Below, piece after piece: positions 7,447 to 15,306 of a stretch of 36,418 nt of DNA. A model generated the notes under the pieces. It was not told the origin of the DNA. It saw only the letters and a list, made by a program, of their open reading frames with translations, and made no database searches. The first letter of the stretch is position 1. Each line of letters opens with the position of its first letter. The DNA is from Acrocarpospora phusangensis (GTDB taxonomy: Bacteria; Actinomycetota; Actinomycetes; Streptosporangiales; Streptosporangiaceae). Both the position numbers and the translations under genes were made by a program. The DNA is taken from positions 1-36,418 of the forward strand of contig NZ_BOOA01000081.1 in NCBI RefSeq assembly GCF_016862995.1, written 5' to 3'.

Positions 7447-8352
7447 GTGTTCGACCCGACGGATCTCTACCGGCTCGACGGAGACGTCCCCGAGCTGACC
7501 GATCCGGTGCTGCTCTACCATTTCGAGGGCTTCGTGGACGCCGGGGCGGCCGGACGGCTCGCCCTGGGGCATCTGCTCGCCGAACTGGAGCACCGGGTCG
7601 TCGCGACCTTTGACATCGACCGGCTGCTGGACTACCGCTCGCGGCGGCCGATGATGGTGTTCGACACCGACCGCTGGGTCGAGGCGGACATGCCGGAACT
7701 GGCGGTCTACCTGGTGCACGACGTCACCGGCACCCCGTTCCTGATCATGACTGGACCGGAGCCGGACCGGGAGTGGGAGCTGTTCACCGAGGCGGTGGGC
7801 ATGCTGGCGACCCGGTTGAAGATCGGCAAGATGGTGACGGCGCACGGCATCCCGATGGGCGTGCCGCACACCCGCCCGCTCGGCCTGACCGCGCACGGCA
7901 GCCGCCCCGACCTGATCAACGGCCAGACCAGCCCGTTCGGCCGGGTGCAGGTGCCGGGCAGCGCGGCCGCGCTGCTGGAGTTCCGGCTCGGCGGCAAGGG
8001 CCACGACGCGGTGGGTTACGCGGTGCACGTGCCGCACTACCTGGCCCAGGCCGAATACCCGCAGGCCGCGGTGGCGGCGCTGGAGGCGATCACCCGGGGC
8101 ACCGGCCTGGTGTTCCCGATGGAGTCGCTGCGCGAGGCGGCCGGCAAGACCACGGCCGAGATCGAGGAGCAGATCCAGGCCTCGGCGGAGCTGTCCGGCG
8201 CGATCGAAGGCCTGGAGCAGCAGTACGACGCGTTCCAGACGGGCGCCGACAAGGAGAACCTGATGGCCGAGTCGACGCCGATGCCCACCGGCGACGAACT
8301 GGCCGCCCAGTTCGAGGCGTTTCTGGCGGAACGCGACGACCGGGAGATCTGA
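7447..8352 (+). CDS. PAC2 family protein
   Basis: The 301-residue soluble protein begins with the opening typical of actinobacterial PAC2 proteins (LLYHFEGFVDAGAAG, residues 22-36). It continues with DRLLDYRSRRP and TAHGIPMGVPHTRP, the core of the alpha/beta fold shared with eukaryotic proteasome assembly chaperone 2. The C-terminal 60 residues are helical and acidic (EIEEQIQASAEL onward). In actinobacteria the role is not established; a link to proteasome assembly or to purine-nucleoside-phosphorylase-like binding is only suggested by fold. The GTG at 7447 has a GAAGAGAGG purine run about 6 bases upstream. The next gene begins 44-50 bases later with its own -10 element. Confidence 0.85.
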   Translation: MFDPTDLYRLDGDVPELTDPVLLYHFEGFVDAGAAGRLALGHLLAELEHRVVATFDIDRLLDYRSRRPMMVFDTDRWVEADMPELAVYLVHDVTGTPFLIMTGPEPDREWELFTEAVGMLATRLKIGKMVTAHGIPMGVPHTRPLGLTAHGSRPDLINGQTSPFGRVQVPGSAAALLEFRLGGKGHDAVGYAVHVPHYLAQAEYPQAAVAALEAITRGTGLVFPMESLREAAGKTTAEIEEQIQASAELSGAIEGLEQQYDAFQTGADKENLMAESTPMPTGDELAAQFEAFLAERDDREI

Positions 8353-8390
8353 CGCGGACCCGGGTCGCCATGCTGAACAGCCGTGCTCAC

Positions 8391-8396
8391 TAATCT
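8391..8396 (+). promoter_or_regulatory. -10 element TAATCT of a leaderless mRNA
   Basis: TAATCT is followed by ATGGGC and then the ATG at 8403, so the expected transcript start falls on that ATG. There is no Shine-Dalgarno sequence before either possible start. This favours 8403 over 8397 as the start of the oxidoreductase. Confidence 0.5.
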
Positions 8397-8402
8397 ATGG
8401 GC

Positions 8403-9458
8403 ATGAATGACATCAAGGTCGGCTTGGCCGGATTCGGACCCGCGGGCAGCTTCTTCCACGCCCCGCTGATCGCGGCGACGCCGGGCCTGCGCCTGGCCGC
8501 CGTGGTGACCCGCGACCCCGCCAAGGCCGAGGCGGCGCGGGCCACGGGCGCGGACGTGGTGGAGTCCGCCGAGGAGCTGTGGGACCGGTCCGACCTGATC
8601 GTGATCGCGTCGCCGAACCGTACCCATGTGCCGCTGGCGACGGCCGCCCTGGAGGCGGGACTGCCGGTCGTGGTGGACAAACCGCTCGCGGGTACCGCGG
8701 CCGAGGCCGACGGGCTGATCCGGCTGGCCCGGGAGCAGGATCTGCCGCTGACCGTGTTCCAGAACCGGCGCTGGGACGGCGACTTCCTCACCATCCAGCG
8801 GCTGCGCGGCGAGCTGGGCGAGATCCGCAGGTTCGAGTCCCGGTTCGAGCGGTGGCGGCCGGTGCCGAAGGGCGGCTGGCGGGAGCGCGGCGGCCCCGGC
8901 GAGATCGGCGGCCTCCTCTACGACCTGGGCAGCCACCTCGTCGACCAGGCCCTGCAGCTGCTCGGCCCGGTGACCGGCGTGTACGCGGAGAGCGACATCC
9001 GCCGGGACGGCGTGGACGCCGACGACGACGTGTTCGTGGCGCTCGACCACGCCAACGGGGGCCGGTCGCATCTGTGGATGAGCGCGGTCGCCGGCCAGCT
9101 GGGGCCGAGGTTCCGGGTGGTGGGCTCGGAGCGTACGTACGTGCGGTGGGGGCTGGACGGGCAGGAGGACCGGCTGCGCGCCGGGGAGCGGCCGGATTCG
9201 CCCGGATTCGGCGAGGAGCCCGAGGAGCGGTGGGGCACCCTGGGCGTCGAGGGCGACCTGCGGCGGGTGCGGACGGAGCCGGGGGCGTACCTGGACTTCT
9301 ACCGGGGTGTGGTGGCGATGGTGCGGGAGAAGGCCGCTCCGCCGGTGGACCCCGCCGGGGTGGTGGCGGCCCTGGCCGTGCTGGAGGCCGCCAGGGTGGC
9401 GGCCTCCGAGCGGCGGGTCGTGTCAGTCCCGGCGTCAGTCGCGCAGCCGGGCGCGTAA
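8403..9458 (+). CDS. Gfo/Idh/MocA family oxidoreductase
   Basis: This NAD(P)-dependent dehydrogenase of 351 residues likely acts on a sugar or inositol-type polyol. The N-terminal Rossmann fold shows GLAGFGPAGSFFHAPL, a dinucleotide-binding GxGxxG-like loop, then DLIVIASPNRTH. The family's catalytic Lys motif appears as VVDKPLAG, about residues 94-101. The C-terminal beta-sheet substrate domain starts near WDGDFLTIQRL, with GGLLYDLGSHLVDQAL as the conserved helix. The start is taken at 8403 rather than the in-frame ATG 8397 because of the leaderless -10 spacing. Its last 24 bases overlap the convergent phosphatase gene. No sugar gene adjoins, so the substrate is open. Confidence 0.9.
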   Translation: MNDIKVGLAGFGPAGSFFHAPLIAATPGLRLAAVVTRDPAKAEAARATGADVVESAEELWDRSDLIVIASPNRTHVPLATAALEAGLPVVVDKPLAGTAAEADGLIRLAREQDLPLTVFQNRRWDGDFLTIQRLRGELGEIRRFESRFERWRPVPKGGWRERGGPGEIGGLLYDLGSHLVDQALQLLGPVTGVYAESDIRRDGVDADDDVFVALDHANGGRSHLWMSAVAGQLGPRFRVVGSERTYVRWGLDGQEDRLRAGERPDSPGFGEEPEERWGTLGVEGDLRRVRTEPGAYLDFYRGVVAMVREKAAPPVDPAGVVAALAVLEAARVAASERRVVSVPASVAQPGA

Positions 9459-10226
9459 CGCGGTGGTGTCGGCGGCGGTCCAGCCGTACCGGTCGAGCCA
9501 GGCCTGGGGGCCGCCGAAGCGGTCCTCCAGGGTGGTCAGGAAGCGGTCCATGTACTCCGGCCGGGGCAGGTGGTGGTCGGCCGGCTTGGAGTCCAGGTCC
9601 ACCCGGTAGGTGTCGCTGGCCCGCAGCCGCTCCAGGATGGCCGCGATGCGCTCGCCGGTGACGGCGTAGTCGGCCACGATGGCCTCGCGGGTGACGCCGG
9701 CCACGGACAGCGCCATCGCGACGACCACGCCGGTCCTGTCCTTGCCCGCCGCGCAGTGGACCAGGGCCATGCCGTCGTCGTGGGCCAGCGCGCGCATCGC
9801 GGCGATGACGGAGTCGGGCCGGTCCCGCAGGTAGCCGTAGTAGTACCCGGTGACCTGAAGCTCCTCGTCGTAGCGAGGGGCGTTCGCCCACGGCAGCGCC
9901 CGCTCGTCGATCGTGTCGGCGCTGGCGTCGGTGAATCTGCCGCCCTCGGTGAAGAGGGTGTGGTGATGAAATCCGATTTCCGGCATCTCGGCCAGTGGCC
10001 CGGGGCCTTCGAGCCGTACCTCGGTGCTGGATCTGAGGTCCACCACGTGCCGGAGTTTGAGGGTGCCGACCAGTAAGTCGACGTCGGCGGGGGTCAGGCC
10101 CTGCAGGTTGTCGGACCGCAGAATGCGGCCGAAGCGGGTGGTGCCGCCGTCGGTGGTCGGCAGCCCGCCGAGATCACGGACATTGACCGCGCCTTCCAGA
10201 ACTATCCATCGCTCATGTTCGTTCAT
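9435..10226 (-). CDS. Tyrosine-protein phosphatase-like protein (Y_phosphatase3 type)
   Basis: The 263-residue protein carries the phosphatase loop H157-C158-A-A-G-K-D-R164-T-G, with nucleophilic Cys158 and phosphate-binding Arg164. It opens with GAVNVRDLGGLPT and contains VVDLRSSTEVRLEG, the N-terminal signature of the bacterial family that includes MptpB of Mycobacterium and many actinobacterial members. Substrates may be phosphotyrosine, phosphoserine/threonine or phosphoinositides; sequence alone does not decide. There is no signal peptide. The ATG at 10226 starts MNEHERW. It converges on and overlaps the oxidoreductase by 24 bases. Confidence 0.88.
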   Translation of the reverse strand: MNEHERWIVLEGAVNVRDLGGLPTTDGGTTRFGRILRSDNLQGLTPADVDLLVGTLKLRHVVDLRSSTEVRLEGPGPLAEMPEIGFHHHTLFTEGGRFTDASADTIDERALPWANAPRYDEELQVTGYYYGYLRDRPDSVIAAMRALAHDDGMALVHCAAGKDRTGVVVAMALSVAGVTREAIVADYAVTGERIAAILERLRASDTYRVDLDSKPADHHLPRPEYMDRFLTTLEDRFGGPQAWLDRYGWTAADTTALRARLRD

Positions 10227-10365
10227 CGCTTATGAGCCTATCTGTCGGGATAAGAAGGCGGAGTGGCGGCAGAATGAATGTCTCCTAGTTCTTTCGCAAT
10301 CCTTGCGATCAACTCATATTTCGCTCAGGCGGTGGAAGTACAGAACATCATCCCCAGGAGGTCTC

Positions 10366-11235
10366 GTGGCCGACCCACCCCAACTCGCCGTCGACCCCAG
10401 CCTGCCCTTCCCGGTCTCCGTGCTGCTGCGCACGCACCGGCCACTGCTCCTGGAGGTGCGCCGGGGGCGCCTCCCCGTCAGGACCGGCCTGGATCGGTCC
10501 GCGAAGATCTTCCTCGGTGCGGTCGGGCTGCTGGCGCTGCTGTTCGGGGGCATGCTCGCGCTGATGACGCTGCTGGGACTGCTCGGCGTCTGCGCGGGCT
10601 TCTACTGGCTGGCCGGCGACCCGCTGGAACGCGAGATCGAGCGCAAGTTCCGTGTCGTGCACGCCCATGCCGACCGGTTCGTGCTGCCGGAGGACCTGGA
10701 CGAGCAGTGCGGGAGCCTGCTCGCCAGAACCCAGCAGGCCGTCGCGGCGGTGCTGTCGTCCACCGTGCATCGGGAGGGTTTGCTGGACACGATCGACAAC
10801 GACCGGACCCTGCCGGACGAAGCCTGGCAGATCGCCCGCCGCCTGACCGATCTGTCCGCCCGCCGTACGGCTCACGCGCGGATCGTGGGCCAGGATCCGC
10901 ACCCGCTCATCGCGGCGGCCGTCCGCCCGTACGACCTGGCCATCGAGACCGTCACCGCCTCGCTGACCGCCCGGGTGGCGGCCCTGGAGGCGTACGCGGC
11001 GCAGGCCGTCGAGGCGGACCGGTGCTTCGAGGCCCGGCGCAAGCTGGCCGAACTGGAGGAGCTGACCCCGGAGTACGAGCGGCTGCTGGCCGAGACCGCG
11101 CCGGACGCGCTCGCGGTGTCGCAGATCGCCCGGATGTCCACCCACGCCGTGGCCGTCGAGCAGGTGTTCCTGGCCAGCATCGCCGAGGCGAGAAAGGCCG
11201 GCACCCACCTGCTCAGCGTCCCGGCGGCCTACTAA
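10366..11235 (+). CDS. Hypothetical membrane protein with helical cytoplasmic domain
   Basis: I do not recognise this 289-residue protein. After about 45 polar residues there is a long hydrophobic stretch (about 46-82, IFLGAVGLLALLFGGMLALM onward), long enough for two membrane helices in a hairpin. The remaining 200 residues are alpha-helical, charged and without Cys-rich or catalytic motifs (repeated heptad-like Leu/Ala patterns around REIERKF, ARRLTDLSARR and EARRKLAELEEL). The GTG at 10366 is chosen because AGGAGG lies 4-5 bases upstream; the frame is open further up to 10024 but that part overlaps the phosphatase. It ends in Tyr-stop inside the long inverted repeat shared with the convergent STAND gene. 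Confidence 0.75.
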   Translation: MADPPQLAVDPSLPFPVSVLLRTHRPLLLEVRRGRLPVRTGLDRSAKIFLGAVGLLALLFGGMLALMTLLGLLGVCAGFYWLAGDPLEREIERKFRVVHAHADRFVLPEDLDEQCGSLLARTQQAVAAVLSSTVHREGLLDTIDNDRTLPDEAWQIARRLTDLSARRTAHARIVGQDPHPLIAAAVRPYDLAIETVTASLTARVAALEAYAAQAVEADRCFEARRKLAELEELTPEYERLLAETAPDALAVSQIARMSTHAVAVEQVFLASIAEARKAGTHLLSVPAAY

Positions 11236-11323
11236 TGGGAAAGTTGCTAAATGGACTGCCACTACGGTCCTGACCAGGCACGACGGTGGAGTGGCAGTCT
11301 GATGAGCAGGTTTCCCGTTAGTA
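11230..11323. terminator. 94-bp imperfect inverted repeat spanning both convergent stop codons
   Basis: Two 34-base arms (11230-11263 and 11290-11323) match in inverted orientation at 27 of 34 positions around a 26-base centre. Perfect blocks are TACTAA/TTAGTA, GGGAAA/TTTCCC, TGCT/AGCA and GACTGCCACT/AGTGGCAGTC; several mismatches become G-U pairs in RNA. The outermost block contains the TAA stop and preceding Tyr codon of both converging genes. It fills the whole space between them and would fold in either transcript, so it is best read as a bidirectional terminator. No classic U-tract follows, and a small relic element is an alternative. Confidence 0.7.
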
Positions 11324-13882
11324 ACGGGGTGACTCGGCGCGCTCCAGCACTTCGCGGGCGTGCCGGGCCCCCGCCTCGTTGCCCAGGCTGAGGTAGATGT
11401 CCAGGGCCTGCCGGGCGGGCTCGCGGGCCTCTTCCCTGCGGTCGGCGCGCAGCAGGATCTCGGCCTCGGTACGGAGGCTGCGCGCCTGCCACCACCGGTC
11501 CCCCAGCGCCTCGAAGTCGCCGACGGCCCGGCGCAGCGCCCCCACCGCCTCCGGCACCCGGCCCAGCCGCTCCAGCGCCCGCCCCTCGGAGATCTCCGCC
11601 CGGGCCACGCCCCAGGAGTCGCCGAGCCTGGCCAGCATCTCCTTGGCGTCGCGGACGTTGGCGTACTCGGTGAGGCCGTTGCGCGGGTCGCCGATCTCCC
11701 CGGCGGCGCGCAGGCTGCGGGCCTGCTCCCACTCCTCGTGCCGGTCCTGGAACGCTTTGACCGCGAACCTGAGCGCGTTCCCGGCCAGGATGTACTGCCG
11801 TTCCGCCGCCAGCTCGTCGCCCGCGGCGTCCAGGGCGCGCGCCTTGGCGGCCAGCACCTCGCCGAGGGCGCGCTGGGTCTGGGCCTCGGAGTAGCGGTTG
11901 GCGTCCGCCTCGAAGGTGGCCAGGGACTGCTCCAGCAGGGCCGCGGCCTCGCCGTGGCCGCCCTGGGCGAGCAGGAGCTCGGCCAGGTTGCGCTGGGTGC
12001 GGGCGGTCCACCAGCGGTCGCCCTCCTCCTTGAAGGCGGCGACGGCCCCGACCAGATGGCCCCGGCCGAGGTCCAGGTGACCGCTGTTGAACAGGCTCAT
12101 GCCGATGGCGCGCATGGCGCGGGCCGCCCACCAGCTCTCCCCCGCCTCGGTCAGCAGTTCCAGGGCGTGACGCGCGTCGTCGATGGCCTCGTCCGGGCGG
12201 CCGAGACCGCCGGCCACCGCCGAGCGCTCCAGCAGGGCGATGCCCTGCGCGCGCGGGTCGCCCAGCCGCTCCGCCGCCTCGCAGGCGATGCCGGCCACCT
12301 CCTCCCAGTCCGACCAGTACGCCCGCAGCGAGTGGCACAGCGAGCAGAAGGCCCGGCCCATGCCCCAGGCCAGCTCCCACATGCCCTCGTTCCTGGCCTG
12401 GTGGATGGCGGCCAGCAGGGCCAGCCGCTCGGAGGTGAACCAGGCGGCGGAGGTGATCTCGCGGCGGGTCTGCTCGCCGTCCAGGCGGGGCCAGGTGATC
12501 TCGATGGGGGTGATCGTGTCGGGGGCGCTCCGGCGCGGCGCCCGGGAGGTCCAGTCCTGCGGCCAGCGGGCGGTGGCGGCGGCTTCGGCGCGGCGGCGGA
12601 AGCCGTACAGGACGCGTTCGATGGCGGCGCGGCGCTGGGCGGGGTCGAGACGCTGCTCGCGGGCGAACAGGCGGACCAGGTCGTGCAGGCGGTAGCGCAT
12701 GCCGCCGGTGGTGTCGTGCCCGGTGCATTCGGCCAGCTGGCTGGTGACCAGCATCTCCAGCTGGTCGGCGCCGTCGGTCTCGGAGGTGTCCAGCAGGTCG
12801 CCGGCCACCCACTCCGGCACGTCGGGGGCGGTCAGCTGGGACAGCAGCCGGAGCAGGCGGCGCTGCAGGTCGGTGCACTCCTCGTAGCTCAGCTGGAGGC
12901 TGGCCCGTACGCTCCCGTCCAGCTGGCGGCCGATCTCCAGCTGGTCCAGGCGGCGGCGTTCGTCCTCCAGGCGGTGGGCCAGGTCGCGCAGGGACCAGTG
13001 GCCGCGGGTGGCGAGCCGGCCGCCGCAGATGCTGATGGCCAGCGGGAGGCGGTCGCACAGGCGGACGATCGTCTGGGCGGACTCCAGGTCGGCCACGACC
13101 CGGTCGCCGCCGGCCAGCCGGGCCAGCAGCTCGACACCCTGGGCCTCGGTGAAGACGTGCAGCTGGGTGTCGTACGTGTTGCGCAGCAGCAGCGGCTTGC
13201 GGGAGGTGACGACGACCGCGCACCGGGGCTCGGTCGGGATCAGGTCCTTCACCTGATCCCCATCCTGCGCGTTGTCCAGAAATATCAGGAGACGGCGGTC
13301 CTTGGTCCAGGTCCACCAGAGCTTCTGCAGCTCGCGCAGCCCACCGGGGTCCGTGGTGAGGCGTACGCCGAGGGAGCGCAGGAAGCCGACCAGCACGTCC
13401 TCCGGGCGGACCAGGTCGTCGCCGGCGCGCAGGTCGAAGTAGAGCTGCCCGTCGGGGAAGTCGTCGATGACGTCGTGCGCGAACCGGCTGGCCAGGGCCG
13501 ACTTGCCCACGCCGCCCTGGCCGTAGATGGAGACCACGAACGGGGAGTCGCCGGTCCGGTCGCGGAACCGCTCGCGCAGGTCGGCCAGGGCCTCGCCGCG
13601 GCCGGTGAAGTGCGCGATGACCGGCGGCAGCTCGGCTGCGACCGGGCCGTCCGGCCCTGCCACCTGACGGCGTTTGGACGGCGTCGCGGTGGCCCAGGCC
13701 AGCACCCCGGCCAGCATCGCGGCGGTGCCGGTGACGCCGAGGCTCACCGCCACCGGCAGGTCCCAGATGTTGGTGGCGGCGGCCAGCGCGCTGCCCACCG
13801 CGGCCACCACCCCGATCGCGGCCGGCGCGGCCAGTGCCCGCCGGCCGGGGGGATGCTCGTCGGACGGAGGCGGTACGGACAT
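11318..13882 (-). CDS. Membrane-anchored STAND (NB-ARC) ATPase with TPR repeats
   Basis: This 854-residue protein has two N-terminal hydrophobic segments (about 18-37 and 42-64), a short basic linker (SKRRQ), then an NB-ARC-type ATPase. Visible motifs are FTGRGEAL (92-99), the P-loop GQGGVGKS (121-128), LLIFLDNAQ (Walker B), VVTSRKPLLL (sensor 1-like), RLPLAISICGGRL (GxP-like) and a winged-helix part with MRYRLHDLVRLFAREQRL. From about residue 480 onward come TPR-like helices. The C-terminal two thirds match AfsR/SARP regulators, but the DNA-binding domain is replaced by a membrane anchor, so direct promoter binding is unlikely. It may sense a ligand or partner at the membrane through the TPRs. 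The ATG at 13882 has GAGG 6-7 bases upstream. Its target is unknown. Confidence 0.88.
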   Translation of the reverse strand: MSVPPPSDEHPPGRRALAAPAAIGVVAAVGSALAAATNIWDLPVAVSLGVTGTAAMLAGVLAWATATPSKRRQVAGPDGPVAAELPPVIAHFTGRGEALADLRERFRDRTGDSPFVVSIYGQGGVGKSALASRFAHDVIDDFPDGQLYFDLRAGDDLVRPEDVLVGFLRSLGVRLTTDPGGLRELQKLWWTWTKDRRLLIFLDNAQDGDQVKDLIPTEPRCAVVVTSRKPLLLRNTYDTQLHVFTEAQGVELLARLAGGDRVVADLESAQTIVRLCDRLPLAISICGGRLATRGHWSLRDLAHRLEDERRRLDQLEIGRQLDGSVRASLQLSYEECTDLQRRLLRLLSQLTAPDVPEWVAGDLLDTSETDGADQLEMLVTSQLAECTGHDTTGGMRYRLHDLVRLFAREQRLDPAQRRAAIERVLYGFRRRAEAAATARWPQDWTSRAPRRSAPDTITPIEITWPRLDGEQTRREITSAAWFTSERLALLAAIHQARNEGMWELAWGMGRAFCSLCHSLRAYWSDWEEVAGIACEAAERLGDPRAQGIALLERSAVAGGLGRPDEAIDDARHALELLTEAGESWWAARAMRAIGMSLFNSGHLDLGRGHLVGAVAAFKEEGDRWWTARTQRNLAELLLAQGGHGEAAALLEQSLATFEADANRYSEAQTQRALGEVLAAKARALDAAGDELAAERQYILAGNALRFAVKAFQDRHEEWEQARSLRAAGEIGDPRNGLTEYANVRDAKEMLARLGDSWGVARAEISEGRALERLGRVPEAVGALRRAVGDFEALGDRWWQARSLRTEAEILLRADRREEAREPARQALDIYLSLGNEAGARHAREVLERAESPRY

Positions 13883-14066
13883 CCGTGTCCTCGGGGTGTC
13901 ATCGGGGGTGTCAGGGGGCCGGAGGGTGTCGCGGGTCTCACGAGTCCCGGCACTGAGGATTCAAGCATGTCTGAGGGTTAAGCAGCTGAATGACACCGTT
14001 CCAGATGACAAATGGCCGTAATGTATCCCATCGCGACTCACTCTCACCTGGCGTTCGGAGGCAATG

Positions 14067-15251
14067 GTGCGACCGGTCCACCGGTTGGTCCTGGCGGTGT
14101 TGGTCCTGGCTGCGTGCCTGGCGCCCGCCCTTCCCGCACGGGCGGACCCGGGGCACCTGGTCGGGACCTGGACCGCCGCGAGCGACCGGCTGCCGACCGC
14201 GCTCGGCGACCAGACCATCCGCATGGTGGTGCGCACCAGCGTCGGCGGCAACGGCCTGCGCATCCGCCTGTCCAACGTCTTCGGCGCCACCTCGGTCACC
14301 TTCCAGAGCGTCTACCTGGGATTACAGGCGTACGGCGCGGAGCTGCAGCACAAGACCAACCGGCCGGTCACCTTCAACGGCAGGAAGTCGGTCAAGCTCA
14401 GGCCGGGACAGGCCGTGTGGAGCGATCCGGTGGTGAAGCGGATCTCGCCGCGCCAGGACGTGGTGGTCAGCATGTACGTGCCCGGCTACCTGCCGCAGGT
14501 GACCGGCCACGACCGGGCCTACGCGACGACGTTCCTCTCCGATCCGGGCGACCACGCCCGGCAGGAGGCGTCCGACATGTTCACCTACACCAGCACGCAG
14601 TGGTACTTCCTCGACCGGGTCGCGGTGACCACGGCCAGGACGGTGCGCTCGGTGGTCGCGCTGGGGGACTCGCTGACCGACGGCGCGGGCCAGGAGCTGG
14701 ACGCCAACCGGCGGTGGACCGACTACCTGACCCACCGGGTCTCGGCGGTGGCCGCCGCCAAGCGGGTGTCGGTGCTCAACGCGGGCATATCCGGGAACCG
14801 GGTGCTGCGCACGGGGGTGGGACCGAGTGTGCTCAGCCGGTTCCGCCGGGACGTGCTCTCCCAGCCGGGCGTGCGGACGGTCGTCGTGTTCTGCGGCATC
14901 AACGACATCTCCAAGGGTGAGCTCACCTCGGCGAAGCCGCTGATCGAGGCGTACAAGAAGATGATCAAGGAGGCGCGCGCCAGGAAGCTGCGCATCCTGG
15001 GCGGCACGCTGACGCCGTTCGCCGGCTACCAGAGCTGGACGCCCGAGCGGGAGGCGATCCGGCAGCAGGTGAACCGCTGGATCAGGACCAGCGGGGCGTT
15101 CGACGCGGTGCTCGACTTCGACAAGGCGCTGCGCGACCCGCACGCGCCGGACCAGCTGCGCGCGGCCTACGATCACGGCGACCACCTGCACCTGAGCGAC
15201 GCCGGCCGGCGTAAGGTGGCGTACACGATCCCGCTGAAGCGGATCCTCTGA
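14067..15251 (+). CDS. Secreted SGNH/GDSL-type esterase or lipase
   Basis: About 394 residues with an N-terminal signal peptide: basic VRPVHR, a hydrophobic core of about 16 residues, and ALPARA before the mature ADPGHL region. The SGNH blocks are present (numbered from ATG 14064): GDSLTDG with nucleophile Ser203, GISGNRV (block II Gly), FCGINDI (block III Asn) and D373-H-L-H376 (block V catalytic Asp and His). A 170-residue domain rich in beta strands precedes the hydrolase, as in actinomycete secreted GDSL esterases. The reaction is ester hydrolysis outside the cell. ATG at 14064 lies only 2 bases from GGAGG; the adjacent in-frame GTG at 14067 is spaced 5 bases and is preferred. The upstream gap is shared with the divergent STAND gene. 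Confidence 0.9.
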   Translation: MRPVHRLVLAVLVLAACLAPALPARADPGHLVGTWTAASDRLPTALGDQTIRMVVRTSVGGNGLRIRLSNVFGATSVTFQSVYLGLQAYGAELQHKTNRPVTFNGRKSVKLRPGQAVWSDPVVKRISPRQDVVVSMYVPGYLPQVTGHDRAYATTFLSDPGDHARQEASDMFTYTSTQWYFLDRVAVTTARTVRSVVALGDSLTDGAGQELDANRRWTDYLTHRVSAVAAAKRVSVLNAGISGNRVLRTGVGPSVLSRFRRDVLSQPGVRTVVVFCGINDISKGELTSAKPLIEAYKKMIKEARARKLRILGGTLTPFAGYQSWTPEREAIRQQVNRWIRTSGAFDAVLDFDKALRDPHAPDQLRAAYDHGDHLHLSDAGRRKVAYTIPLKRIL

Positions 15252-15306
15252 CGGTTCACCTCATGGTCATCCGCGCTTCAGTAACGCGTCACGACATTTC
15301 GCGACG

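Noticed and set aside
11230-11323. Intact insertion element or MITE at the inverted repeat
   Set aside because: No target-site duplication is evident outside the arms, and the arms include the coding ends of both neighbours; a relic cannot be excluded.
11360-13981. 873-codon plus-strand frame opposite the STAND gene
   Set aside because: Same antisense artefact; low-complexity Gly/Gln/Ala sequence without domains.
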